Part shown: piece by piece, positions 26,462 through 34,754 of the stretch | Layout: the number at the start of each line of letters is the position of its first letter | Numbering within the stretch: position 1 is the stretch's first letter | NCBI RefSeq assembly: GCF_900143025.1 | Contig: NZ_FRCT01000004.1 | Coordinates: forward strand, 232,409 to 296,408 | Length of the DNA stretch: 64,000 nt | DNA from: Ruminococcus flavefaciens | Lineage (GTDB): Bacteria; Bacillota; Clostridia; Oscillospirales; Ruminococcaceae | Direction of reading: 5' to 3' | Translations under genes and position numbers: made by a program | Notes under the pieces: generated by a model | Databases searched by the model: none | What the model saw: only the letters and a program-made list of their open reading frames with translations | Told to the model about the DNA's origin: nothing

Positions 26462-26584
26462 TTAAGTGATCAGTGAATAGTAATTAGTCGGGACGACCTC
26501 TGACCCAACGTTTGCCCGATCATACTTATAAAATAATTATACGATGCCCCCTGCTTACGGAAGGAGCATCGAAAGGAGCTATAA

Positions 26585-27619
26585 ATGCAGAATAAATGGA
26601 AAAAGGTCACTGATGAGCTTCATAAGCTGACCGATAAATATACAGCAATGAAAAAACTGCCGCAGTCACAGATACACGAGGATATACTTATAAGAGCATT
26701 GAAGCTGCTTGACGAAACAGCTCCCGAAGCCGCTGAGCTCATACGTCCTCAGCTGAAAATAATGCTCCCTTACACCGTGATCGCTGATGACAACGACGAC
26801 CGCGAAAACGGTGCAGGCAGACATTATTACTGCGCCTGCAATACAAACGGCAAGCCTCAGCGAACTATCTGCGGCTACTACCGAAACGGAAAGGACCTTT
26901 TCGCAAAAAGCGCCCGAACTATGTTCGAGGAAGATTATACAATGGCTCTTACCATGCACCAGAACGGCTTTGTAAAACAGGGTGCGGTATATCTCGCAAG
27001 AGCCGTACATATGATGTCGGATATGTGCTGTCTCCCACACGCTGCTAAAATGACCTATTTTTCCAAGATGCGCAGCGTCCATATCCGCTATGAGGACCTC
27101 GCCCGCGCTATGTACCCCGAGTTCGTTCCCGAACAGCACATAACCTACGACCACCTCCGCCGCTTTTCTATGCGCAGCAGCTTCTCAACTGCCATAAATG
27201 CCAATTCTGCTGCTATATGCCGAGATGTGCATAAGCTTTTCACAGCTCCCGTCGAGGCAATAATAAATCGTCTTTACGATACCGAACAGGCTGTTGCTGC
27301 TCTGCTGTACCGCTTTTACCGCGATACAAAGGTAACTCCCCTGCGCGGACACTACATCGTAAGCGGCATGGTTTGTCACCCGTTTTCGGATATGCCTGCA
27401 CTGAAGGTCAAGGTGACCGAAAAGGGCATAAGCTTCGAGCATGAGGGGATACCCGTAAATACTCACATCGGCAGCACATTCAGAGCTGCCCACCGCAGGA
27501 ACGGACTTTTCTCGCTGTCTCCTCTCGGTAATCCCAGCGGCTATGTACTGTCCCGTCAGTCGCGTAAGCTGGTGCCCTTTGACCCACGGGACGAAAAACA
27601 GCTTTTCGGAATAATATAA
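26585..27619 (+). CDS. Zinc-dependent phospholipase C-like protein
   Basis: The 344 residues have no signal peptide. The segment QGAVYLARAVHMMSDMCCLP followed by HAAK resembles the helix of zinc-dependent phospholipase C / S1-P1 nuclease folds, in which His and Asp residues bind zinc around H-x3-D-x5-PH. Further His (HIRYEDLA, HITYDHLRR) could complete the site, and the C-terminal 100 residues may form a separate beta domain. Lack of an export signal is unusual for this family. The function is inferred from motif pattern only. Confidence 0.5.
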   Translation: MQNKWKKVTDELHKLTDKYTAMKKLPQSQIHEDILIRALKLLDETAPEAAELIRPQLKIMLPYTVIADDNDDRENGAGRHYYCACNTNGKPQRTICGYYRNGKDLFAKSARTMFEEDYTMALTMHQNGFVKQGAVYLARAVHMMSDMCCLPHAAKMTYFSKMRSVHIRYEDLARAMYPEFVPEQHITYDHLRRFSMRSSFSTAINANSAAICRDVHKLFTAPVEAIINRLYDTEQAVAALLYRFYRDTKVTPLRGHYIVSGMVCHPFSDMPALKVKVTEKGISFEHEGIPVNTHIGSTFRAAHRRNGLFSLSPLGNPSGYVLSRQSRKLVPFDPRDEKQLFGII

Positions 27620-27621
27620 AG

Positions 27622-27650
27622 AAAGCAGCCATTATGGCTGCTTTTTTCTT
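27622..27650 (+). terminator. Terminator of phospholipase-like gene
   Basis: AAAGCAGCC-ATTA-TGGCTGCTTTTTT lies directly after the stop codon. Confidence 0.85.
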
Positions 27651-27694
27651 AGTATAAAGGTATAGATGCGCCCTTTCTCCTCTACTGCTCAGTT

Positions 27695-28210
27695 CTAAAT
27701 CTCGTCCATATTTCCGTAGGAGCTTCTCTGTCTTTCTTCCATTTTTATAGCGTAAGGATCTTTTATGGACCGCTGGACTCTGTTCATGTCGTACTCTTTC
27801 AGCTTCGGCTCAAACTGCGGAAAACCGTCCTGCTGTTCAAGCCATTTGTACTTCTTTATATTATTGAAGTTTCTGACAGCAAACACAATGAATACGCCTG
27901 CCAACACAAATCCCAGGAGCGTGACAAATCCAAAAAAGAATACCCCTATCATCTCCGCAACGAGAAACACTCCTGACACTATGGCAAGAGCAGAATCCTT
28001 CCTGTATGCGCTGAGGAAACCAATTACCGAAGCGGCTGCCCCAAAAATCGAGGAAAACAGTATCTTTTTGTCAAACGACATAAAAAAAGCTATGAAAAGC
28101 CATATTGCCATTATCATATTCACAGCAAATACTATAAAAATCACAGTATCTTCTTTCTTTATTCTTTTCATTGCAGTCCTGTTCTGTTTGTATTCTTCTT
28201 CAAAATCCAT
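27695..28210 (-). CDS. Small membrane protein of unknown function
   Basis: About 171 residues from ATG 28210, preceded by GGAGGC. Four hydrophobic spans lie between about residues 25 and 120. The rest is charged, including a C-terminal tail with EPKLKEYDMNRVQRSIKDP. I recognise no family. A longer frame to 28273 has no ribosome site. Confidence 0.65.
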   Translation of the reverse strand: MDFEEEYKQNRTAMKRIKKEDTVIFIVFAVNMIMAIWLFIAFFMSFDKKILFSSIFGAAASVIGFLSAYRKDSALAIVSGVFLVAEMIGVFFFGFVTLLGFVLAGVFIVFAVRNFNNIKKYKWLEQQDGFPQFEPKLKEYDMNRVQRSIKDPYAIKMEERQRSSYGNMDEI

Positions 28211-28398
28211 TATATATGCCTCCAATAATATTTCATCAAGGAAAATTTTATCATTTTTCCGCAAAAAAGTCAATACGCCGCGAACTAAGAAACAGGCATT
28301 TTTCAGGCATACAGCATCAAAGATCTTTTTAACAGCTTAATATCAGCCCCTGCACCTTCAGTTCTTCAACACACTTTTTCAGAAATTCAAGAAAACTA

Positions 28399-28427
28399 TT
28401 GACTATTTCAGCATTTTAGTTTATTAT
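28399..28427 (+). promoter_or_regulatory. Promoter of lysozyme-manA-glucokinase operon
   Basis: TTGACT (28399-28404) and TATTAT (28422-28427) are 17 nt apart, upstream of the GH25 gene. Confidence 0.6.
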
Positions 28428-28475
28428 AGTATTGTATGACTTCTGACATATAATAAAGTCAGAGGATTCCATTTC

Positions 28476-29270
28476 TTGATAATAAAAGAAAATTCGGAGA
28501 TGTGGGGAGTTGTTTCCGTTTATATGCATACTGTTTTACGCAATATTTTGTGTACTCTGATAGGCGGTTCCCTTATGGGTACTGCTGCCGCAGGAGCTTT
28601 GTTCTTTTCCACGGCTAAGGTGAATAAGGCGAAATATCCTGTTTTCGGCGTTGATGTCTCAAACTATCAGGGCGATATAAACTGGCAGGAACTGGAGTCT
28701 CAGAATGTCTCCTTTGCCTTCATAAAAGCTACCGAGGGAAGCGGTCACACCGATGAATCAGTGCGCAGGAACCTTGACAGAGCTGCCTTTACAGGAATAA
28801 AGGTCTCAGCCTATCACTTCTTCAGCTTTGACAGTGCAGGAGATACTCAGGCTGATAACTTCATCTCCTCTGTCAGCCCCGATGAGATCGACCTTCCTCC
28901 CGTTATCGACATAGAATATTATGCAGACAAACGCAGCAACAAGCCTTCAAAGGAGGAGACCGAGAAAATACTCTGTCCCCTTATCTCACGGCTTGAGGAG
29001 CATTACGGAACAAAACCCATTATATACACCACCCTCCCCGTCTACCTGAGATATATCAAGGGAAGCTTTTCGGACTGTCCGCTTTGGATAAGAAGCGTAA
29101 ACTGCGAACCTGACCTCATAGACTGGAAGTTCTGGCAGTACAGCGACAAGGGCACTCTCACAGGCTATGACGGTGAAGAGGAGCACATCGACTTGAATGT
29201 TTACAACGGCTCTGTGGAGGACTTTGAAAAGGAATTCCCAAAGCCGAACAATAAAAAAGCATTATCATAA
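28476..29270 (+). CDS. GH25 lysozyme (muramidase), membrane-anchored or secreted
   Basis: A peptidoglycan N-acetylmuramidase of about 260 residues. After a hydrophobic N-terminal span (about residues 20-45) comes the GH25 barrel with GVDVSNYQGDINW, FIKATEG, and the catalytic acidic pair in PPVIDIEYY; WKFWQYSDKG is close to the C-terminus. The start is unclear: TTG 28476, ATG 28500 and ATG 28524 are in frame. It is 15 bp upstream of manA and probably cotranscribed. Confidence 0.88.
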   Translation: MIIKENSEMWGVVSVYMHTVLRNILCTLIGGSLMGTAAAGALFFSTAKVNKAKYPVFGVDVSNYQGDINWQELESQNVSFAFIKATEGSGHTDESVRRNLDRAAFTGIKVSAYHFFSFDSAGDTQADNFISSVSPDEIDLPPVIDIEYYADKRSNKPSKEETEKILCPLISRLEEHYGTKPIIYTTLPVYLRYIKGSFSDCPLWIRSVNCEPDLIDWKFWQYSDKGTLTGYDGEEEHIDLNVYNGSVEDFEKEFPKPNNKKALS

Positions 29271-29285
29271 CAGAAAGGTACTATC

Positions 29286-30242
29286 GTGAAACCATTTTTA
29301 CTCAATGCACCTATTAAGGACTATATCTGGGGCGGTACAAAGCTCAGGGATATCTTCGGAAAGGAAAGCGACCTCGAACGCCTCGCAGAAAGCTGGGAGC
29401 TGAGCTGTCACCCCGACGGCGAGTCAATCGTCAGCGGCGGCGAATTTGACGGTATGAAGCTCTCGGAGCTGATACAGAAGCACCCCGAGATACTGGGAAA
29501 GAACTGCAAGAAATTCAGCGGATTCCCCGTGCTCGTAAAGCTTATCGACGCTAAAAACGACCTTTCAGTACAGGTACACCCCTGTGACGAATACGCTCAC
29601 AAGTACGAAAACGACAACGGCAAGACCGAAATGTGGTATATCATTGACGCTGAACCGGGCGCAGAGCTGGTCTACGGCTTTAAGGAGAAGATAACAAAGG
29701 AAGAGTTCAGAAAAGCTATCGAGGATAACACCCTCATGGATAAGGTGAACCGCGTTCCTGTCAAGAAAGGCGATGTTTTCTTCATAGAGCCCGGTACTCT
29801 CCACGCTATCGGCAAGGGTATACTCATTGCGGAGATACAGCAGAGCTCAAATGTCACATACCGCGTTTACGACTACGGCAGACTCGGTGCCGACGGCAAA
29901 CCGCGACAGCTCCACATCGAAAAGGCTCTCGAAGTAACAAACACCGAGCCCCTTGACCCCAAAAGACCTGTCTACGGCATGGAGCTCGACGGCGTTGTTA
30001 TACAGCTTCTTGCAGAATGTGACTACTTCAACGTCAACAGGGAGAGACTGATAAAGGAAGCAAAGCTATTTGCAGATGACAGCTCCTTCTCTCACGTTCT
30101 CGTTATCGGCGGAAGCGGCGAGCTCAGCTTCGACGGCGGCAGCCTTGAACTGAATATGGGCACAAGCGTTTTTGTTCCCGCAGGCACAGGAAATTACGTT
30201 ATAAAAGGAAATTGTGATGTCATTATCACCACAATTCCATAA
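29286..30242 (+). CDS. manA: Mannose-6-phosphate isomerase, class I
   Basis: A zinc enzyme interconverting mannose 6-phosphate and fructose 6-phosphate. The 318 residues show VKLIDAKNDLSVQVHP (zinc ligands) and FIEPGTLHAIGKG, typical of short Firmicutes ManA. The start is GTG 29286 after AAAGG. The next gene is a ROK sugar kinase. Together with the GH26 mannanase at 41868 it supports mannan use, although they are not linked in one operon. Confidence 0.93.
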   Translation: MKPFLLNAPIKDYIWGGTKLRDIFGKESDLERLAESWELSCHPDGESIVSGGEFDGMKLSELIQKHPEILGKNCKKFSGFPVLVKLIDAKNDLSVQVHPCDEYAHKYENDNGKTEMWYIIDAEPGAELVYGFKEKITKEEFRKAIEDNTLMDKVNRVPVKKGDVFFIEPGTLHAIGKGILIAEIQQSSNVTYRVYDYGRLGADGKPRQLHIEKALEVTNTEPLDPKRPVYGMELDGVVIQLLAECDYFNVNRERLIKEAKLFADDSSFSHVLVIGGSGELSFDGGSLELNMGTSVFVPAGTGNYVIKGNCDVIITTIP

Positions 30243-30254
30243 GGAGGATATAAA

Positions 30255-31211
30255 ATGAAATATTATGTAGGAATTGACCTGGGCGGTACTAATATCGTTG
30301 CAGGTGTTGTTGATGAAAAATATAACATCATCTCAAAAGCAAGCACAAAGACCAATTGTCCACGTCCCGAAAAGGAGATCGCTGACGATATGGCAAAAAT
30401 GGCTATCGAAGCTGTTAAGAATGCAAAGCTCACTATGGACCAGATCGAATGGATCGGCGTTGGTACACCAGGTATCGCCAACAGCGAAAAGGGTATCATC
30501 GAATACTCAAACAATCTTGGCTTCAAGAACACTCCTATGGTAAAGTACATTCAGGAGACTATCGACAAGCCTGTATTCATTGAAAATGACGCTAATGCTG
30601 CTGCATACGGCGAATTCGTAGCAGGTGCTGCAAAGGGCGCAAGAAACGCTGTTTGCATCACTCTCGGAACAGGTGTTGGCGGCGGTATCATTATCGACGG
30701 CAAGATCTACTCAGGCTCAAACTTTGCAGGTGCTGAGATAGGTCACACTGTTGTTGAAGTAGACGGCGCACAGTGCTCATGCGGCAGAAAGGGCTGCTTT
30801 GAGGCTTACTCCTCAGCTACAGGTCTTATCCGCATGACTAAGGAAGCTATCGCCGAGCACCCTGACTGCATCATGGCTCAGTCCGAAAAGGAAAAGGGCA
30901 AGGTGACTGCACGTACTTCCTTCGATTGCATGAGAGCTGGCGACAAGTACGCTAAGGCTGTTGTTGACAAGTACATAAAGTACCTTGCAGCAGGCATCAC
31001 AAATACTATCAATATCTTCCAGCCTGATGTACTCTGCATCGGCGGCGGCGTATGCAACGAGGGCGATCCCCTTCTCCTCCCTATGAAGGAGCTCGTTGCA
31101 AAGGAAGTTTATACCCGCAACTCTCCTAAGAATACCGAGATCGTTATTGCCAAGCTTGGCAACGACGCAGGTATTATCGGTGCTGCATTCCTCGGACGCG
31201 CAAACCAGTAA
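30255..31211 (+). CDS. glcK: ROK family glucokinase
   Basis: A cytoplasmic ATP-dependent sugar kinase of 318 residues. The ATP loop is GIDLGGTNIVAGV, the catalytic region is ENDANAAAYGE, and the ROK zinc motif is CSCGRKGCFE. Codon use is biased, which suggests high expression. It starts 12 bp after manA with an AGGAGG site. Glucose is the likely substrate, and mannose is possible given the neighbour. Confidence 0.93.
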   Translation: MKYYVGIDLGGTNIVAGVVDEKYNIISKASTKTNCPRPEKEIADDMAKMAIEAVKNAKLTMDQIEWIGVGTPGIANSEKGIIEYSNNLGFKNTPMVKYIQETIDKPVFIENDANAAAYGEFVAGAAKGARNAVCITLGTGVGGGIIIDGKIYSGSNFAGAEIGHTVVEVDGAQCSCGRKGCFEAYSSATGLIRMTKEAIAEHPDCIMAQSEKEKGKVTARTSFDCMRAGDKYAKAVVDKYIKYLAAGITNTINIFQPDVLCIGGGVCNEGDPLLLPMKELVAKEVYTRNSPKNTEIVIAKLGNDAGIIGAAFLGRANQ

Positions 31212-31312
31212 TGAGCCGTTAGCGTGTATGGACGCGCATTGCGCATCTGAATGATACCATATATGAAAAACATTCGGGGCGATGCGAGCATCGCCCCCTG
31301 CATATTTAATTC
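31212..31312. repeat. REP-like island after glucokinase
   Basis: Starting at the stop codon it has TGAGCCGTTAGC, a GGACGCGC/GCGC remnant, and a perfect 10-bp stem GGGGCGATGC-GA-GCATCGCCCC (31276-31297). Confidence 0.75.
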
Positions 31313-31336
31313 GGCGTAATATAATAACGCACCGCT

Positions 31337-31370
31337 AAAGCCATAGCATTTCCCATGCTATGGCTTTTTT
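31337..31370 (+). terminator. Terminator of manA-glucokinase operon
   Basis: AAAGCCATAGCAT-TTCCC-ATGCTATGGCTTTTTT is a strong stem with T-run, 125 bp past the stop with the repeat island between. Confidence 0.88.
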
Positions 31371-31371
31371 G

Positions 31372-31400
31372 TTGACATATCAATATTTTTAGGTTATAAT
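31372..31400 (+). promoter_or_regulatory. Promoter of small membrane protein gene
   Basis: A perfect TTGACA (31372-31377) and perfect TATAAT (31395-31400) are 17 nt apart, 37 bp before the start codon. Confidence 0.85.
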
Positions 31401-31436
31401 TTCAGTATAATAAATCGTAACTAAGAAGGCAAACCC

Positions 31437-31655
31437 ATGAAAAAACTTAATATAGTCGCCAAAACAGGCATATCTATTGAAATTGCCGCTTTGATTGTCA
31501 TGTTGGTATTTTTAATTTCAGGCGGTCCTGTTCCGAAATGGGCAGTATTGTTATTATTTGCAGGAGCAATAATATGTTTTATATCAGGATTTCTCCCTGA
31601 AAAAGCGATAAATCCTGATATGCGCTCAAAAACAAACCCGAAAGCGTTCGGATAA
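31437..31655 (+). CDS. Two-span small membrane protein
   Basis: 72 residues with two hydrophobic spans (about 11-30 and 35-52) and a basic, Pro-rich tail. No family is recognised. A consensus promoter and its own terminator flank it, so it is expressed as a single gene. Its lower GC suggests a different history from the glucokinase gene. Confidence 0.75.
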   Translation: MKKLNIVAKTGISIEIAALIVMLVFLISGGPVPKWAVLLLFAGAIICFISGFLPEKAINPDMRSKTNPKAFG

Positions 31656-31672
31656 ACAGCTTTCGGGTTTTG
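31635..31672 (+). terminator. Terminator of small membrane protein gene
   Basis: The stem AACCCGAAAGC...GCTTTCGGGTTTTG overlaps the last codons of the gene. Confidence 0.8.
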
Positions 31673-31689
31673 TGGTTTATTTATGCAGT

Positions 31690-31811
31690 CATTATTGAAC
31701 GGGCGAGCTTAACTCGCTCCTACATTCCCAATTCAGCTAACGACTCGGGACGTCGAGGACGCCGTCCCCTACACGTTAAAAGATGAAACGCCGCCCCTAC
31801 ACGTTAACGGC
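31690..31811. repeat. REP-like island between 3' ends
   Basis: It holds GGGCGAGC...CTCGCTCC-TAC, GGGACGTC...CCGTCCCC-TAC (31747-31771) and a shorter CGCCGCCCCTAC, ending GTTAACGGCTCA against the stop codon of the AraC-type gene. Three hairpins with CTAC tails all point the same way. Confidence 0.75.
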
Positions 31812-33989
31812 TCATTTAGCCATATTTCGGTACTGGTTAGGCGTTACGCCTACAGTTGCAAGGAACTGGCGCAGGAAGTATTTACTGTCCACATAGCCGC
31901 ACTGCTCGGCAATTTCTGCCATACTCAGCGGCGTTACCGTCAGGCAGTAGGTAGCCTTTGCCATTCGTGCGTTGATGCAGTCCTTATGTATGCTCACGCC
32001 GAAGCACTTCTTGTATACCTCGCGGAGATGTCCTGCACTGTACGGATAAAGCTTGCGCAGCTTCTCCGACTCAAAGCTGTCCTGCGGATTGCTGTAGATA
32101 TAGCTCCTGATACTGAGCATATCCTCATAGTGCGGACGCATACGCATCTCCATTTTCTCGCGCTGACGCTCGGCAAGTATATCCGTACACGCTGCCGTAA
32201 GCTTTGTGTACGACTTCTCCTTGCACTTTAGCGCAGCACATACAAATGAATCAAGTCCGTACTGGTCTATATAGACAGTGTGCTGGAGCATTATGGATAT
32301 CAGTCTGTTTTCAAGGAGCTCGGTATCTGTTTCGCCCTGTATTATGCAGGCAAAGGTATTGTCATTTACTCTGCCGCAGATATCATTGCTTCCGCAGAAC
32401 TGATTTATTGCCTCAGCTGCGTCCATAACAGCAGGTATCTTGCCGTTGAGCTCGTAAAAGCCTGCATTGGATATACCTATCCTTAGCATAACGACAGCGT
32501 ACTCCTTATCGTCAAGATCAAGTGTATGATAAGCCTTTCTCATACCTGTCTCGTTATACATTCCCGTAAGTGTATCACGCATATCCGACAGATTCTGACA
32601 CTGAGTAAGATACTGTATATCGTTTTTCATGCGCAGGAACTCGAGTCCGTTTGACATGGATTTGAGCCAGTTTCTGTAGATATCATCATAGGTATCGGGA
32701 TCATGGTATTTCAGCACAAGATGACCGAAAAGCCTGTCGTTGAAAAACAGCGGATTGAAGTAATAGACCGCAGGCTCATAATTCTTGGAAAGAAGTGCAG
32801 CAAAATTGAACTTGTGCATATCAAATGGAGTTCTGTCCTCCCATTTCACCATACTCTGACAGGAAAGTATCTCGCTCAGCTCTGCATCTGTATCATACCA
32901 GTTTTTGTAAAGGCACAGATAAAAGCTCTGGATACCGCGCACCTGCCAGTGATACTCACTGCATATATCAGTGAATTCGCCCAGAGTACGGCACTCTGTC
33001 AGCTTCTGATCAAGAGGATTGAACAAATTCCAGTTGTCGTATTCCTTTTTACTGCGGGCAGTTTTCAGCTCGTCCTTGTACTGTACACGGTTCACGCCGC
33101 AGGTGCAGCTTGTACCGCATATCATCTCTCCCTTTGGCGGAGCAAAGAGGAATTCACGTTTTTTGATACGGCTGTACACAAGATTTGCCGCGTCCTCACC
33201 TATAGTTTCGCGGTTTCTCTTGTAGGTCGTGAGCAGCGGCGAATGCATAAAACGATCACCTACGAATTCGTAGCCTACTACGGTAACATCGTCGGGGACT
33301 TTTATGCCCAGCTCATCAAATTTGTCTATAAGTCCGTAAGCCATATAATCGTTGGCGCAGACTATAGCCTGTGGCAGAGGAAGCTCACCGCTGTGGTAAC
33401 GCTCGGCAAGCTCTTCACCTGAATTCATCCAGAAATTTCCGTAATGTACCCGCTTTTCATCGTACTCGATACCGTGCTTTTCGAGAGACTTCCTGTAGCC
33501 GTTTACTCTTAAATTAGATGCTTCGATAAAATCATAGCCTGTTATGATATCTATTTCTGTAAAGCCATGCTTTTCTACAAGATGATCGGTAAGGTCCTCG
33601 ATATCATTTTCGTCGCTGGTATTTATAAATGTACACTGCGGCATATCAAGCTCGGCAAGGTACGTGCCTACAACGACTATCGGTATCGTAGTCTTGCGCG
33701 AAAGAAGATCTGCTATGCCCTTGCGCAGGTCTTCATTTACGAAGGATTCTGAAATAATGATCAATGCGTCGATCTCTTCAGACATGATAAGATCATATAT
33801 CCTGTTTTCACAGAAAAGCTCCTTCTCCTTTACATTAGGATTGTAATTGTTGGAGAAAATGATCGTATCTATTCCGACACACTGATCGAACCTTGCAATT
33901 CCCTTTATGATCTGACGCTGTTCAATACTGTTCGCCTCAGCAGCTACAACGCCAAAGATCATTCTCTTTTTTTTGATCAAGTTTCCCAC
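31812..33989 (-). CDS. Sensor - degenerate GGDEF - AraC transcription regulator
   Basis: The 725 residues comprise a LacI/sugar-binding-protein-like sensor (about 10-290; FGVVAAEANS, CANDYMAYGLIDKF, VVGYEFVG), a Cys turn (CGTSCTCGVN), a middle domain shared with the protein at 14660-16570, a GGDEF remnant (RDTLTGMYNETG, but GRVNDNTFAC where RIGGDEF belongs), and a C-terminal AraC helix-turn-helix pair (YSAGHLREVYKKCFG, MAEIAEQCGYVDSKYFLRQF). The sensor likely controls transcription directly. The start may be TTG 33980, which follows GGGGTGG, rather than GTG 33989. Confidence 0.87.
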   Translation of the reverse strand: MGNLIKKKRMIFGVVAAEANSIEQRQIIKGIARFDQCVGIDTIIFSNNYNPNVKEKELFCENRIYDLIMSEEIDALIIISESFVNEDLRKGIADLLSRKTTIPIVVVGTYLAELDMPQCTFINTSDENDIEDLTDHLVEKHGFTEIDIITGYDFIEASNLRVNGYRKSLEKHGIEYDEKRVHYGNFWMNSGEELAERYHSGELPLPQAIVCANDYMAYGLIDKFDELGIKVPDDVTVVGYEFVGDRFMHSPLLTTYKRNRETIGEDAANLVYSRIKKREFLFAPPKGEMICGTSCTCGVNRVQYKDELKTARSKKEYDNWNLFNPLDQKLTECRTLGEFTDICSEYHWQVRGIQSFYLCLYKNWYDTDAELSEILSCQSMVKWEDRTPFDMHKFNFAALLSKNYEPAVYYFNPLFFNDRLFGHLVLKYHDPDTYDDIYRNWLKSMSNGLEFLRMKNDIQYLTQCQNLSDMRDTLTGMYNETGMRKAYHTLDLDDKEYAVVMLRIGISNAGFYELNGKIPAVMDAAEAINQFCGSNDICGRVNDNTFACIIQGETDTELLENRLISIMLQHTVYIDQYGLDSFVCAALKCKEKSYTKLTAACTDILAERQREKMEMRMRPHYEDMLSIRSYIYSNPQDSFESEKLRKLYPYSAGHLREVYKKCFGVSIHKDCINARMAKATYCLTVTPLSMAEIAEQCGYVDSKYFLRQFLATVGVTPNQYRNMAK

Positions 33990-34011
33990 CCCTATATTAG
34001 AAGTTACCTTT

Positions 34012-34040
34012 ATTATACATTATTTATTAAGAATTGTCAA
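34012..34040 (-). promoter_or_regulatory. Promoter of AraC-type sensor gene
   Basis: On the minus strand a perfect TTGACA (34040-34035) and perfect TATAAT (34017-34012) are 17 nt apart. Confidence 0.83.
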
Positions 34041-34159
34041 TGAGATTTTCTGCGTTTTTTCCACCATAAGAGTATTTTTGTGGGTTGAATATTTATATAC
34101 CGTTATATACAACAATCAGAAGATTAATATTTTGTTAATTTTGCTGATTTGTATTGTTG

Positions 34160-34192
34160 ATTGCAACAATTTGTATTCTCAGCGACACATAG
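34160..34192 (+). promoter_or_regulatory. Possible ECF-type promoter of the sigma operon
   Basis: TGCAACA near 34161 and CGACA near 34183 have the AAC / CGA spacing of ECF promoters and lie 40 bp before the sigma gene. It could be autoregulatory. Motif match only. Confidence 0.35.
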
Positions 34193-34225
34193 TTTATGAA
34201 TTCGAATTCAAAAGGAGGGATCCAT

Positions 34226-34735
34226 ATGAACGACTACTCAGCAGATGTCCGACTTGCACAGGAAGGAAGTACAGAGGCTTTCGCAAGACTGTACGCTACA
34301 GTTTACGAAGACCTTTACCATATAGCACTTTACAGCCTGCGAAGTACGCATGATGCTGCCGATACAGTAAGCGATACCGTACTGGACGCATTCTGTTCGA
34401 TCAAAAAATTACGCAGTCCCGAGAAATTCAGAAGCTGGATAATGACTATACTTGCAGCAAAGATAAAAAGAAAACAGCGCTCCTATTTTGAGCCTGCCGA
34501 TGAACTCAACGAGAATACAGACATTACAGAAAGCTTCAGCTTTGAAAATGTTGAGCTTCATGAAGCCGTAGATAATCTGGATAATGAATCCCGTCTGCTG
34601 CTTTCCATGTCTGTGCTTGAAGGCTATTCAAGCGATGAGATATCCCGCGTCTGCGGTATGAAACCAGGCACAGTCCGCTCACGGCTGGCGCGGATAAAGC
34701 AGAAGCTCAGACTGGAGCTTACCCCCGAAATATGA
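34226..34735 (+). CDS. ECF-type RNA polymerase sigma factor
   Basis: About 169 residues from ATG 34226, which follows GGAGGG. Region 2 is recognisable (EAFARLYATVYEDLYHIAL, DAFCSIKKL, EKFRSWIMTILA) and region 4 ends with LEGYSSDEISRVCGMKPGTV, a helix-turn-helix. It is followed 19 bp later by a membrane protein whose N-terminus can act as its anti-sigma. The targets are unknown. Confidence 0.88.
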   Translation: MNDYSADVRLAQEGSTEAFARLYATVYEDLYHIALYSLRSTHDAADTVSDTVLDAFCSIKKLRSPEKFRSWIMTILAAKIKRKQRSYFEPADELNENTDITESFSFENVELHEAVDNLDNESRLLLSMSVLEGYSSDEISRVCGMKPGTVRSRLARIKQKLRLELTPEI

Positions 34736-34754
34736 ATCCGAAAGGAGAATACAT

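Noticed and set aside
26480..26530. Mini-ykkC (guanidine-II) riboswitch before the phospholipase-like gene
   Set aside because: One loop reads GGG-ACGA-CC, but I could not find the required second ACGR hairpin, and the downstream gene has no guanidine link.
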